Shown: positions 9,418 to 17,224, numbered from the stretch's first letter. The stretch is 64,000 bases of DNA from Cyclobacteriaceae bacterium (GCA_025808415.1 CP075525.1:3643501-3707500); one strand, 5' to 3'. Made by a program: numbers and translations. The notes: a model not told the origin generated them from the letters alone.

Positions 9418-9700
9418 CCTTAAGAATCCGTTTTCGGTAATAAGGCTTCAGGTATTTTTCCCGGCAAATTTCCACTTTTCGCTCAAACTGTTTTTCCATC
9501 ATTCGCCTAAGCCTGGCTTTCAGTAAGTACAAATCCTTGGTACCCGGCTCAAATTCAGCAATAAGATCAATATCGCTTTCTTTATGCTGCTCATCCCTGG
9601 AAAAAGACCCAATCAGACCTATCCTCTTTACGTGAAAGTTCTGTTGGAAAAGCGGCTTGTTTTTCCTTAAGTAATCTAATATGTCGTCTTTACTTTGCAC
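9401..9700 (-). CDS. MntA-like minimal nucleotidyltransferase antitoxin
   Basis: A small nucleotidyltransferase-fold protein with the GSX10DXD active-site pattern (GSFSRDEQHKESDID). This is the hallmark of MntA antitoxins, which AMPylate HepT. The frame is open to a TTG at 9718, but that TTG sits inside a promoter-like TATTTTTG box (9716-9723 on the minus strand). I therefore prefer the GTG at 9700, giving 99 residues. It is the first gene of a putative mntA-hepT-lysS unit. Confidence 0.85.
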   Translation of the reverse strand: MQSKDDILDYLRKNKPLFQQNFHVKRIGLIGSFSRDEQHKESDIDLIAEFEPGTKDLYLLKARLRRMMEKQFERKVEICREKYLKPYYRKRILKDAIYV

Positions 9701-9796
9701 ACTCCGGTTTTTCTGCAAAAATAAGGGAAATAACGGGCTAAGAAACCTTATTACTGTAATATGGATTATATTTACAATTCATAAATATTAAACACA

Positions 9797-10030
9797 ATGG
9801 CCACCTTCACCAGTACCCTTCCGGACAACCTGCTCAAGCAACTTGCGGAAAAGGCCAAATCACTCTCTGTGCCCAAAAACAAACTCATTGAAAATGCCCT
9901 GCGACTATACCTTGAACACCTTGAAAAGGCTGAGTACAGTAAATCGTACCGGCAAGCAGCAACTGATAAGGATATACTTACCCTGGCTGAGGAAGGTATG
10001 GCGGATTACCTCAATCAATTGGAAAAATGA
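9797..10030 (+). CDS. Ribbon-helix-helix antitoxin
   Basis: A 77-residue protein starting with a short beta strand (TFTSTLPDNLLKQL) and two helices, the ribbon-helix-helix pattern of CopG/MetJ-type antitoxins, with an acidic C-terminal tail that would wrap the toxin. Its stop overlaps the start of the MazF-like toxin by four bases (10027-10030), the usual antitoxin-first arrangement. In known systems such proteins repress their own promoter. An imperfect TATATTTA box lies at 9767-9774. The gene is divergent from the MntA/HepT pair. Confidence 0.85.
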   Translation: MATFTSTLPDNLLKQLAEKAKSLSVPKNKLIENALRLYLEHLEKAEYSKSYRQAATDKDILTLAEEGMADYLNQLEK

Positions 10031-10359
10031 AGCAGGGAGAAATCTGGTTTACCGACCTTAACCCCATAAAGGGCAGTGAGCAAGCCGGTAAGCGTCCTGT
10101 GGTAATCATCAGCGGAAATTTACTCAACCAACATTTGAATGTGGTGATTGCCGCTCCACTAACAACTAAGATTAAGCGTTACAAAGGCAATCCGGTTTTA
10201 AAACCAACTAAAACCAATGGCTTAATGGGGGAATCTGAAATACTGGTTTTTCACATACGATCGATTTCAAAAGAAAGATTTATCCACAAATTAGGAGATA
10301 TTGAAAAAGATCAACTGGCTATGATCATCAAAACACTTCAGGATATATTAAAATATTAA
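10027..10359 (+). CDS. MazF/PemK-family endoribonuclease toxin
   Basis: A 110-residue protein with the classic MazF opening: KQGEIWFTDLNP, then GSEQAGKRPVVIIS (R23 in the catalytic arginine position) and VVIAAPLTT (T46/T47 in the active threonine region). Family members are small-barrel, sequence-specific mRNA interferases. It is translationally coupled to the preceding antitoxin. No membrane or export signal is visible. Its end is two bases from the convergent barrel gene. Cut-site specificity cannot be read from the sequence. Confidence 0.9.
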   Translation: MKQGEIWFTDLNPIKGSEQAGKRPVVIISGNLLNQHLNVVIAAPLTTKIKRYKGNPVLKPTKTNGLMGESEILVFHIRSISKERFIHKLGDIEKDQLAMIIKTLQDILKY

Positions 10360-10361
10360 CG

Positions 10362-10763
10362 CTACTCCTTTTTGAACCGATAACGGATACCCCAACTTCC
10401 ACGTAAAATAAGGTCGTCAGAAACAAATGGAGTTAATTCAATGTGGAAGCCGAGTTTCTTACGCTCAAAAGGATAAAAATTGAAGCCCACAGGAAACACC
10501 AAACTTTCGTAATAAAAATTTAAACCACCACCTACATAAAAGGAATAATCAGGCTTTGCCAGGATGTTATAATTTATTATACCCTCAAGCTGCTCAATAT
10601 CCCAATAAACATCCGTTAAAATCCGTAACTCCGGCCGCAGCCTTTCCTTAAACTCGTAGTTAAAACTTATAAATGGTATTTGAGATTGATGATAGGCTAC
10701 ACCAAATTGGGCAATGGAATAAAGAGGGAATAAAAGTGTGGCTAATAATAAGATTTTCCTCAT
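10362..10763 (-). CDS. Small outer-membrane beta-barrel-like protein, function unknown
   Basis: A 133-residue protein with a clear signal peptide (RKILLLATLLFPLYSIAQ) and alternating amphipathic strands with aromatic girdles (YYESLVFPVGFNFYPFER). It ends in IRYRFKK, as small outer-membrane barrels often do. The family is not recognised. It lies seven bases downstream of the proline dehydrogenase gene on the same strand and probably shares its transcript. Confidence 0.7.
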   Translation of the reverse strand: MRKILLLATLLFPLYSIAQFGVAYHQSQIPFISFNYEFKERLRPELRILTDVYWDIEQLEGIINYNILAKPDYSFYVGGGLNFYYESLVFPVGFNFYPFERKKLGFHIELTPFVSDDLILRGSWGIRYRFKKE

Positions 10764-10770
10764 CGTTATA

Positions 10771-11958
10771 TCAAATTGATTTATTTTTTCTCCGCTTCAA
10801 CTCCTTCTTAATAAACGTCAATTCACGGCTGCTTTGTCCGGCTACCGAAGTATTCTCCGCAGCCCTGCGTAGCAGGTACGGCATAACCGAACGAACTGGT
10901 CCATAGGGCAGGTACTTCACCACATTGTATCCAGCCTTCGCCAGGTTAAAAGAAATATTATCGCTCATGCCGTAGAGCTGGGCAAACCAGGCACGCTTAT
11001 CATCAGGTTTCATGCCGTGTTTTTCCATCAGCACGGTTAAGAAATGATTGCTGTATTCATTGTGCGAGCCGCACATAACAGAAACACGTTGCTTGTTATC
11101 GATACAAAAGGCTAACGCCCTATTAAACGCTTCATCGGTAGCTACTTTGTTGGGATGGATGGAGCTTTCATAACCCATTTTTTCGGCACGTGCCCTTTCT
11201 TTTTCCATGTAGGCTCCGCGCACCAGCTTGGCACCAAAGTAAACGTTGTGCATTACCGCCTCATGAAAATGATTACGCAAATTAGGCAGGCCGGCTGTGC
11301 GATAGAGCTGATAGGTATTGTACACAATCGCCTTCTGTTGGTTGTACTTTTTCATCAAGTCCAGCGCAATACGATCGATCGGGTTTTGGTACCACGAGTC
11401 TTCCGCATCAATCATGATGGGTATTCCGTATGCATGACCTTTTGCACATACACGATCGAACCGGTTGATGATGCGTTGGTAGGCCGCCTCCTCCTCGGGT
11501 GAAAGTTTTTCATTCGCCTGAACTTTGGTCAGTAGTTCGGCTGAGCCTAAGCCGGTTGGTTTAAATACACAAAATGGAATGTTGGATGAGCCGTGTGCTT
11601 TTTCAATGGTACGCAGGGTTTCCTCCAACGTAGCATCAAAACCAATTTCAGATTTTTCACCCTCTACAGAATAATCAAGAATGGCGCCTACATGAAACTT
11701 TCCCAAAACCTCTACGGCATGGGCTGCCTTATCAATGCTTTCACCGCCACAAAAATGATAAAACACGGTTTTCTTAATTATACCCTCCACGGGCAGCCGC
11801 AAGGCAAGGGCAATTTTGACCAAGCCTGTTGCCATGGCCGAAATCCACGGATGGTTGACCAGGGAAAAAATAAAATTGGCCTTTTTAAGCTCAGCGTCAG
11901 TCTTGTAGGCAAATGCTGTAGCGGTATCGTCAAAGGAAATTTTGGTAACTGATTCCAT
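10771..11958 (-). CDS. Proline dehydrogenase (FAD-dependent, PRODH family)
   Basis: Oxidises proline to pyrroline-5-carboxylate with FAD. The protein shows the PRODH barrel motifs: FCVFKPTGLG, then IPIMIDAEDSWYQ, then AVMHNVYFGAKLVRGAYMEKERARA (the FAD/substrate strand), and near the C-terminus YLPYGPVRSVMPYLLRRAAEN with the arginines that bind the proline carboxylate. It is a stand-alone enzyme without the P5C dehydrogenase domain. I start at ATG 11958 (395 residues). The ATG ten codons upstream (11988) would precede the predicted transcription start, because a promoter sits at 11973-12003. Confidence 0.92.
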   Translation of the reverse strand: MESVTKISFDDTATAFAYKTDAELKKANFIFSLVNHPWISAMATGLVKIALALRLPVEGIIKKTVFYHFCGGESIDKAAHAVEVLGKFHVGAILDYSVEGEKSEIGFDATLEETLRTIEKAHGSSNIPFCVFKPTGLGSAELLTKVQANEKLSPEEEAAYQRIINRFDRVCAKGHAYGIPIMIDAEDSWYQNPIDRIALDLMKKYNQQKAIVYNTYQLYRTAGLPNLRNHFHEAVMHNVYFGAKLVRGAYMEKERARAEKMGYESSIHPNKVATDEAFNRALAFCIDNKQRVSVMCGSHNEYSNHFLTVLMEKHGMKPDDKRAWFAQLYGMSDNISFNLAKAGYNVVKYLPYGPVRSVMPYLLRRAAENTSVAGQSSRELTFIKKELKRRKNKSI

Positions 11959-11972
11959 AAATAAATATGGTG

Positions 11973-12003
11973 TAAATATAGAGGGCACTTCCTAAGTTAC
12001 AAG
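11973..12003 (-). promoter_or_regulatory. Bacteroidota-type promoter for proline dehydrogenase
   Basis: On the minus strand CTTG (12000-12003) is followed by exactly 19 bases and TATATTTA (11973-11980), one mismatch from the -33 TTTG / -7 TAnnTTTG consensus at each element. Transcription would start near 11968, about 10 bases before ATG 11958. Confidence 0.6.
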
Positions 12004-12108
12004 GTCGTTCATCAGGCTTAAAAGCTTCCTTAAAACTTTATAACCCCTTAGTTGTTCCTGCCATGCCATTGATTATATGTTCCAGGCTTTGTTTAATTTT
12101 CTGACTTT

Positions 12109-13200
12109 ATGAAGCTCACCAATTGGATCTCTGCGTATAAAACTCCCCAGCAACCCCTGTTGATTGCCGGGCCTTGCAGTGCAGAAAGCCCCGAACAACT
12201 TATGGCGATTGCTCAAGCCTTTAAAGGCATGGGCATTTCCGTTATGCGTGCCGGTGTATGGAAACCCCGTACGCGCCCCAACTCGTTTGAAGGCAAGGGC
12301 AAGGAAGCATTGAGCTGGATAAAAGAAGTAAAACAGGAAACCGGTTTGGCATTTGCCATTGAAGTGGCCAATCCTACGCATGTTGAGCTTGCTTGTGAAG
12401 CCGGCATTGAAATACTTTGGGTAGGCGCACGCACTACGGTAAATCCTTTTACCGTTCAGGAAATTGCCGATGCCTTACCTGGAACCGATAAGATTGTGCT
12501 GGTTAAGAATCCAATCAACCCTGAGCTATCGCTATGGATTGGAGCACTTGAACGGCTGAACCGCGCAGGCATTCAAAAGCTCGGTGCCATTCACCGGGGC
12601 TTTTCATCGTTTCAAAAATCGCGGTTCCGCAATCAGCCCCTGTGGCAAATTGCGCTTGAATTGAAAATCCTGCATCCGGATATCCCCCTGATTGCCGATC
12701 CGAGCCATATTGCCGGTAACCGCAACATGATTTTTGAAGTGTCCCAAAAAGCCCTTGATCTTGATTATGATGGGCTGATGATCGAAACGCACCCCGATCC
12801 GGACCATGCCCTGAGTGATGCGCAGCAACAGGTTACTCCCCACAGGCTAGCTGAAATCATCAACGACCTTCGGGTAGCCGAACGGCTGTCATCCAACGCT
12901 TTGTTTTTAAATCAACTGGAGGCTTTGCGCGAAAAAATTGATCACCTCGATCAGGAACTTATTGACTTGCTATCCACGCGCACGAAACTAACCGAGCAAA
13001 TCGGAGAGTATAAAAAAGAAAATAATGTTACCGTATTTCAGTTGGAACGCTGGAATGAAATTATGAGTACCCGACCTGAGTGGGCCAGCCTCGTGCATCT
13101 TTCACCTGATTTCATACGCGAATTGTACAAAATCATCCATGATGAATCCATCCGCATACAAACCGAAATCATGAACAAAACCTCGGAACCCGAAAAGTAA
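12109..13200 (+). CDS. Bifunctional DAHP synthase / chorismate mutase
   Basis: A 363-residue fusion. Residues 1 to about 260 are a KdsA-like (type I-beta) 3-deoxy-7-phosphoheptulonate synthase, which joins PEP and erythrose 4-phosphate: IAGPCSAES, MRAGVWKPRTRPNSFEGKG, VKNPINPE, GAIHRGFSS, DPSHIAGNR and IETHPDPDHALSDAQQQV. Residues from about 265 form an AroQ-type chorismate mutase helix bundle (LEALREKIDHLDQELIDLLSTR, then GEYKKEN). The fusion may give feedback control through the mutase domain, as in related enzymes (inference). The stop shares bases with the aroB start (TAATG), so the two genes are coupled. Confidence 0.94.
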   Translation: MKLTNWISAYKTPQQPLLIAGPCSAESPEQLMAIAQAFKGMGISVMRAGVWKPRTRPNSFEGKGKEALSWIKEVKQETGLAFAIEVANPTHVELACEAGIEILWVGARTTVNPFTVQEIADALPGTDKIVLVKNPINPELSLWIGALERLNRAGIQKLGAIHRGFSSFQKSRFRNQPLWQIALELKILHPDIPLIADPSHIAGNRNMIFEVSQKALDLDYDGLMIETHPDPDHALSDAQQQVTPHRLAEIINDLRVAERLSSNALFLNQLEALREKIDHLDQELIDLLSTRTKLTEQIGEYKKENNVTVFQLERWNEIMSTRPEWASLVHLSPDFIRELYKIIHDESIRIQTEIMNKTSEPEK

Positions 13201-14243
13201 TGCTCCCGAACAACATCAAACTAACCGACAACCCAGGGCCATTCCTGAATCTCTACCTGCAAAAATGGTCGTTTAGTAAAGTGATGCTTTTGGCGGATGA
13301 AAATACCCAAACTCACTGCTATCCCTTATTGCAATCGCACCTTCCGGATCATACGCTTATTTCCGTGCCCAGCGGAGAAGAAAACAAAACCTTAAAAACG
13401 TGCGAAGAAATCTGGACACAAATGACCAACCTTGAATTGGACCGGCATTCCATTTTAGTGGTGTTGGGGGGTGGTGTACTGGGCGATATGGGTGGTTTTT
13501 GTGCCGCTACTTACAAGCGGGGAATAGATTTTATATTGGTACCCACTACCCTCCTGGCTATGGCCGATGCCAGCATTGGCGGAAAATTAGGTATTGATTT
13601 CCTGCACCTGAAAAATCATATAGGTATTTTTAAGGAACCCAGGCTTACCATAATCAACAGTGACTTTCTAAAAACCTTGCCTCCGGCAGAATTACGTTCT
13701 GGCTTTGCTGAAGTAATCAAACATGCCCTGATCTCTGATCGAACCTTGTGGAATGAGCTTCGCAGCAACGCGTTGGACAATCAGCCCTGGGACGTATTAC
13801 TCCGCCATTCGGCTGAGTTTAAGTCTTCTGTTGTGCAACAGGACCCTACAGAACAAGGCTTGAGAAAAATTTTGAATGCAGGGCACACCATAGGCCATGC
13901 GCTTGAATCATATTGCTTGAAACAAGGGAACAAAATTCTACACGGTGAAGCTGTCGCTGCCGGATTGGTGGCTGAAGCATGGCTTTCCATGAAGCGGGGG
14001 ATGCTCAGCGAGATTGAACTGAATGAAATTTCCGGATATATTCTAAAAGAATTCGGAAAGCTGAACATTGGTTCAGAGAATTTGCCCGTCATTGCAGGAC
14101 TATGCAGTCAGGACAAAAAAAATAAGGGCAAAAGGATTTTATGCGTGCTTTCCGAAGGCATCGGGAAAGCCCGGTGGGATTGTGAAGTTACTGAGGATGA
14201 GATTGTAGATGCTCTGGCATTTTATGCTTCGAATCAGATATAA
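13200..14243 (+). CDS. aroB: 3-dehydroquinate synthase
   Basis: The second shikimate-pathway step, which cyclises DAHP with NAD and a divalent metal. Visible are the NAD-binding VVLGGGVLGDMGGFCAATYKRG, the VPTTLLAMADASIGGKLGID block, a substrate and metal region (AELRSGFAEVIKHALI) and the metal histidines in NAGHTIGHALE and HGEAVAAG. The length of 347 is normal. The block reads MADASIGGKLGID where many AroB have QVDSSVGGKTGVN, and the key lysine is kept. The gene is coupled to the DAHP synthase gene and converges on a small membrane-anchored protein with a 10-base overlap. Confidence 0.95.
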   Translation: MLPNNIKLTDNPGPFLNLYLQKWSFSKVMLLADENTQTHCYPLLQSHLPDHTLISVPSGEENKTLKTCEEIWTQMTNLELDRHSILVVLGGGVLGDMGGFCAATYKRGIDFILVPTTLLAMADASIGGKLGIDFLHLKNHIGIFKEPRLTIINSDFLKTLPPAELRSGFAEVIKHALISDRTLWNELRSNALDNQPWDVLLRHSAEFKSSVVQQDPTEQGLRKILNAGHTIGHALESYCLKQGNKILHGEAVAAGLVAEAWLSMKRGMLSEIELNEISGYILKEFGKLNIGSENLPVIAGLCSQDKKNKGKRILCVLSEGIGKARWDCEVTEDEIVDALAFYASNQI

Positions 14244-14422
14244 TGTGCTTCCGAATCATCGAAAGCCTCAATCTTCTTCTTAATGCTTTGTTTCAGGTCT
14301 TCCGCTTTTTTAGCTAAGTAGTCAGTGGTTTTCTTTTTTCTGTCGCCAGTAAAAAGCCACGCTGCTAAAACGGCTGCCGAAGCAATCCCTAATCCCAACG
14401 TTATTTTTCCTGTAGTATTCAT
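14234..14422 (-). CDS. Small single-pass membrane protein (YtxH-like)
   Basis: A 62-residue protein with one hydrophobic segment (about residues 7-25, ITLGLGIASAAVLAAWLFTG) followed by a lysine-rich amphipathic helix (KKKTTDYLAKKAEDLKQSIKKKIEAF). This is the layout of YtxH-type proteins, but the similarity is weak at this size. It sits between aroB and aroA on the opposite strand, an otherwise syntenic aro group. Function is unknown. Confidence 0.62.
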   Translation of the reverse strand: MNTTGKITLGLGIASAAVLAAWLFTGDRKKKTTDYLAKKAEDLKQSIKKKIEAFDDSEAHYI

Positions 14423-14517
14423 ATAGCAAAGTTAACTGGTTTTGTTGATCATTTGTTTCACGGGCTTGAAGAAATCTTTAACTAATTTGCAGGTGTCCTA
14501 ACAACTATTCGTATTCA

Positions 14518-15753
14518 ATGAACTCCTTCATACATATCAAAAAAAACGAAAGGCTATCAGGAATAGTCGCTAGCTTGCCCGCGTCCAAAAGCATCAGCAA
14601 CCGGGTTCTGATTTTAGATGCACTGGCCGGAGGCCAGTCTGAATTGTTGAATCTTTCGGAGGCCAACGATACAGTTCTGATGAGGCGATTGATCCATTCA
14701 ACCGACCCTGTATTGGATGTTGAAGATGCGGGCACCACCATGCGATTTCTAACCGCCTACCTGGCCGTAAGCAAACAACGAAAAATACTTACCGGAACAG
14801 CGCGTATGAAGCTACGGCCCATTGGTATCCTTGTGGATGCGTTGAGAAAACTTGGGGGCCAGGTTGAGTACCTTGAAAAAGAGGGCTTCCCGCCCATTGA
14901 AATATTGGGGTTTGAGAGCCAGCAAACAAATCAACTGAACATCAGGGGCGATGTAAGCAGCCAATACATTTCCGCGTTAATGATGATTGGTCCATCGCTG
15001 CCAAAGGGACTAAGGCTGATCCTGGAGGGCAAAATAGGGAGCAAGCCTTATATTGAAATGACTGCCTCACTTATGCGAAGGTTTGGTATTGAGGTGGCGT
15101 CTCAGGATGCCCACATTGAAATTCCGCATCAAGTTTATAAGCCTGTGAAATATTCCGTTGAGGCAGATTGGTCGGCAGCAAGCTATTGGTTTGCATTTAC
15201 AGCCTTGGCAACTGACGCTGAAATTGCCTTGCCCAACATAGCCTTACGTTCCCTTCAGGGTGATCGTGTAATTGTTGACATGATGGAGCAACTTGGCGTA
15301 AAAGCAGAGCCACGAGGAAATACACTTTTACTTACTAAAAAGGATACACTGCCTGAATTCAGTTGGGATTTTACCCATTGCCCGGACCTGGCACAAACCG
15401 TGGCGGTGGTATGTGCCGCAAAAGGCATAAAAGGCACTTTCACCGGGTTGGAAAGCCTGCGCATAAAAGAGACTGACCGCATCAGCGCACTCCACCATGA
15501 GCTCCAAAAAATTGGCGCACAGCTTATTGAAACCGGCTCAGACTGGAAATTGGTGCCTTCACAAAAATTGCCGGATAAAATTACCGCCATCAACACCTAC
15601 CTCGACCATCGCATGGCCATGGCCTTTGCCCCGCTGGCTTGCCTGGCTGATATCGCGTTGGAAAATCCTGGTGTTGTAAAAAAATCATACCCTGGATTTT
15701 GGAATGATTTGCAGAGCGTAGGGTTTAAATTATCTGCGACCGAAGGTTATTAA
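14518..15753 (+). CDS. aroA: 3-phosphoshikimate 1-carboxyvinyltransferase (EPSP synthase)
   Basis: Transfers the enolpyruvyl group of PEP to shikimate 3-phosphate. Motifs along its 411 residues are LPASKSISNRVLIL (active-site lysine, serine and arginine), DAGTTMRFLTAYLAV with GTARMKLRPIG, DVSSQYISALMM, VEADWSAASYW and, late, KGTFTGLESLRIKETDRISAL and DHRMAMAFAPLA. The usual GNAGT-type PEP motif is the shorter DAGTT seen in other Bacteroidota. The last 29 bases overlap the convergent BtuF-like gene. Confidence 0.95.
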   Translation: MNSFIHIKKNERLSGIVASLPASKSISNRVLILDALAGGQSELLNLSEANDTVLMRRLIHSTDPVLDVEDAGTTMRFLTAYLAVSKQRKILTGTARMKLRPIGILVDALRKLGGQVEYLEKEGFPPIEILGFESQQTNQLNIRGDVSSQYISALMMIGPSLPKGLRLILEGKIGSKPYIEMTASLMRRFGIEVASQDAHIEIPHQVYKPVKYSVEADWSAASYWFAFTALATDAEIALPNIALRSLQGDRVIVDMMEQLGVKAEPRGNTLLLTKKDTLPEFSWDFTHCPDLAQTVAVVCAAKGIKGTFTGLESLRIKETDRISALHHELQKIGAQLIETGSDWKLVPSQKLPDKITAINTYLDHRMAMAFAPLACLADIALENPGVVKKSYPGFWNDLQSVGFKLSATEGY

Positions 15754-16513
15754 CATAACTGCCGAACAATTGCATCCGGCTTCCATACCATGAAAACATC
15801 TCACCATTAACCAAAATTACTTTGCAGGCAGGCAAAATACTTTGAATTTCCTGCATGTGGTTTTTCTTAAATGGATAAGGTTCAGAAGAAAGAAAAATCA
15901 AATCAGGTTTTAGCGACCGGATATCATCATCCGAAAGCTCGGGGTATCGGAAAGCTTGGGTAACACAGTTTCTCAAGCCCGTAAGTTGAAGCATCGAATT
16001 TATAAATGTGCCTTGGGCTACTCCCATCCACGGCTTTCGCCACATCAGGTACAGAACACGCAAGGGAGGTAACGGATCTATCTTTCTAAAAGAATCCTGA
16101 ATCATACCGATCAAATTTGCTGCTTCGCTCTCACGGGTTGTTATTCTTCCAATTTCATCAATCATTTTAATAGCATCTTCCACTACCTCAATATCACTCA
16201 TCCACACCGGATAACGTGCCTGCAATTCCTGTATGCCAGCCTGATAATTCTCCTCTTTGTTGCCAATAACCAAATCAGGCCGCAGTTCATCAATGGTATC
16301 GAAATGAAAGTTTTTTGTTCCACCAACAATTGCTTTCTCTTTTAGCCAACATTTTGGATGGATACAGAATTTGGTTATGCCTACTACTTCGTTATTCAGG
16401 CCAAGGGAAGCCAACAATTCAGTTTGGGAGGGAACCAGGGAGACGATTCTTTTTGGCTTCTCGGGAACCCTTACCGTACTCCCCATTTGATCGACAAAGG
16501 TTTTTGTCACCAT
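15725..16513 (-). CDS. BtuF-like helical-backbone metal/corrinoid binding protein without visible signal peptide
   Basis: A 262-residue protein with the fold pattern of class III periplasmic binding proteins for cobalamin or siderophores: KRIVSLVPSQTELLASLGL near the start, VGITKFCIHP, IDELRPDLVIG, the long backbone helix around EVVEDAIKMIDEIGRITTRESEA, and LKPDLIFLSSEPYPF. Residues 1-20 contain no hydrophobic export segment, and a promoter box 6 to 13 bases upstream leaves no room for a longer start. It may work in the cytoplasm or need an unusual export route. No permease is adjacent; a FecCD/FecE pair lies about 30 kb away. The ligand is unknown. Confidence 0.82.
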   Translation of the reverse strand: MVTKTFVDQMGSTVRVPEKPKRIVSLVPSQTELLASLGLNNEVVGITKFCIHPKCWLKEKAIVGGTKNFHFDTIDELRPDLVIGNKEENYQAGIQELQARYPVWMSDIEVVEDAIKMIDEIGRITTRESEAANLIGMIQDSFRKIDPLPPLRVLYLMWRKPWMGVAQGTFINSMLQLTGLRNCVTQAFRYPELSDDDIRSLKPDLIFLSSEPYPFKKNHMQEIQSILPACKVILVNGEMFSWYGSRMQLFGSYVNNLRSQII

Positions 16514-16518
16514 GGGTA

Positions 16519-16549
16519 CAAAAGTAAAAGAGCCCCTTTTGTTTGCAAA
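16519..16549 (-). promoter_or_regulatory. Consensus promoter of the BtuF-like gene
   Basis: On the minus strand TTTG (16546-16549), 19 bases, TACTTTTG (16519-16526): a full match to the Bacteroidota sigma-A consensus. The -7 box ends 6 bases before ATG 16513, so the mRNA would have almost no leader. The -33 element lies inside the palindrome at 16528-16562. Confidence 0.72.
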
Positions 16550-16562
16550 AGGAGCCCTTTGA
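16528..16562. promoter_or_regulatory. Long inverted repeat overlapping the BtuF-like promoter
   Basis: Two arms of 15 bases with 13 matches (AAAGAGCCCCTTTTG and CAAAAGGAGCCCTTT) around a short TTT-rich loop. On the minus strand it is followed by TTTTACTTTTG, so it could serve as a terminator for the upstream YfiR-like gene. Because it covers the -33 box and spacer of the next promoter, it could also be an operator. The sequence alone does not decide. Confidence 0.55.
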
Positions 16563-16566
16563 TGGA

Positions 16567-16626
16567 AAACGCACAGAGCACACGAAGAAAGACCCTCTCA
16601 ATAAAACTCCGTGCCCCTGCGCGTTA
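16567..16626. repeat. Imperfect intergenic inverted repeat (AACGCACAGAG type)
   Basis: The left arm AACGCACAGAGCACACGAAG and the right arm, read in reverse complement as AACGCGCAGGGGCACGGAG, are clearly related, with about 15 bases between. It is similar in design to the repeats at 22694-22753 and 25669-25774. No coding potential is seen. Confidence 0.5.
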
Positions 16627-16671
16627 TAGTTTAGTTAAAACGTGTACCAAGTAAACTTAGTTCGTTAAAAC

Positions 16672-16700
16672 TTACCGCCCCGTGGGTCGTGGGGAGGTAA
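16672..16700 (-). terminator. Probable intrinsic terminator after the YfiR-like gene
   Basis: On the minus strand TTACCTCCCC, a 9-base loop and GGGGCGGTAA form a stem with one mismatch, followed by GTTTTAAC. It begins 15 bases past the stop of the YfiR-like gene. Confidence 0.55.
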
Positions 16701-16714
16701 TAACATTCTCAGGA

Positions 16715-17224
16715 TTAAATCAGAATTGACATTGAGCTTAACTGGTTCGAAACCTTGAGGTTCGAGTTGCTGAAAGTAGATTGGTTAAGCTCCCACTTTA
16801 ATTTGCCGTCAATAACTTTAAAGTTGATGCAGCTGCCTTTCTGGCCAAGACCGTTACCATCGGTTACGGTAAGTACGGGTTTCCCGTTAACTGCAGTCTT
16901 TACCACATCAAACTCTTTACTCTTGTTCTTTCCAATGTACACTACCTGGCAATCGCCTGTGTCAGCGCCAGAAGAAAGTTTCTTGATCACATACTTCTTG
17001 CTGCCTTTGGGTTTGCCATCGTACCAGGCCTTTAAGGTGTTGAATACATCATCTTCACCAATAACGCCCACAACAAAATCACCACCTGCTCCATCGTCAG
17101 GCCACTGCACATACTTTATAAAGTTGAAAAGCATAGCAGCATGAATTTCGTGATTCGGTCTTTCTTGTGCGAAAGATGCCACGCTAAGTGCGATGGCGAA
17201 AAGAATTAAGCTTACTTTTTTCAT
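16715..17224 (-). CDS. YfiR family (DUF4154) periplasmic protein
   Basis: A 169-residue protein with a signal peptide (KKVSLILFAIALSVASFAQ). The family pattern is complete: IHAAMLFNFIKYVQWP, FVVGVIGEDDVFNTL, DCQVVYIGKNKS, VLTVTDGNGLGQKGSCINFKVIDGKLKWELN and LKVSNQLSSMSILI. In Pseudomonas YfiR is a periplasmic repressor of a diguanylate cyclase. No cyclase gene is nearby, so that role is not supported here. A promoter-like TACTTTTG (17277-17284, minus strand) lies 53 bases upstream, without a good -33 element. The gene stands alone between terminators. Confidence 0.85.
   Translation of the reverse strand: MKKVSLILFAIALSVASFAQERPNHEIHAAMLFNFIKYVQWPDDGAGGDFVVGVIGEDDVFNTLKAWYDGKPKGSKKYVIKKLSSGADTGDCQVVYIGKNKSKEFDVVKTAVNGKPVLTVTDGNGLGQKGSCINFKVIDGKLKWELNQSTFSNSNLKVSNQLSSMSILI

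Noticed and set aside
12052..12108. Promoter before the DAHP synthase gene
   Set aside because: TAATTTTC has one mismatch and no TTTG at the right distance, so I did not list it.
16514..16714. Cobalamin riboswitch before the BtuF-like gene
   Set aside because: I looked for the conserved B12-box and the paired core on the minus strand and saw none. A consensus promoter directly at the start codon leaves no leader for one.
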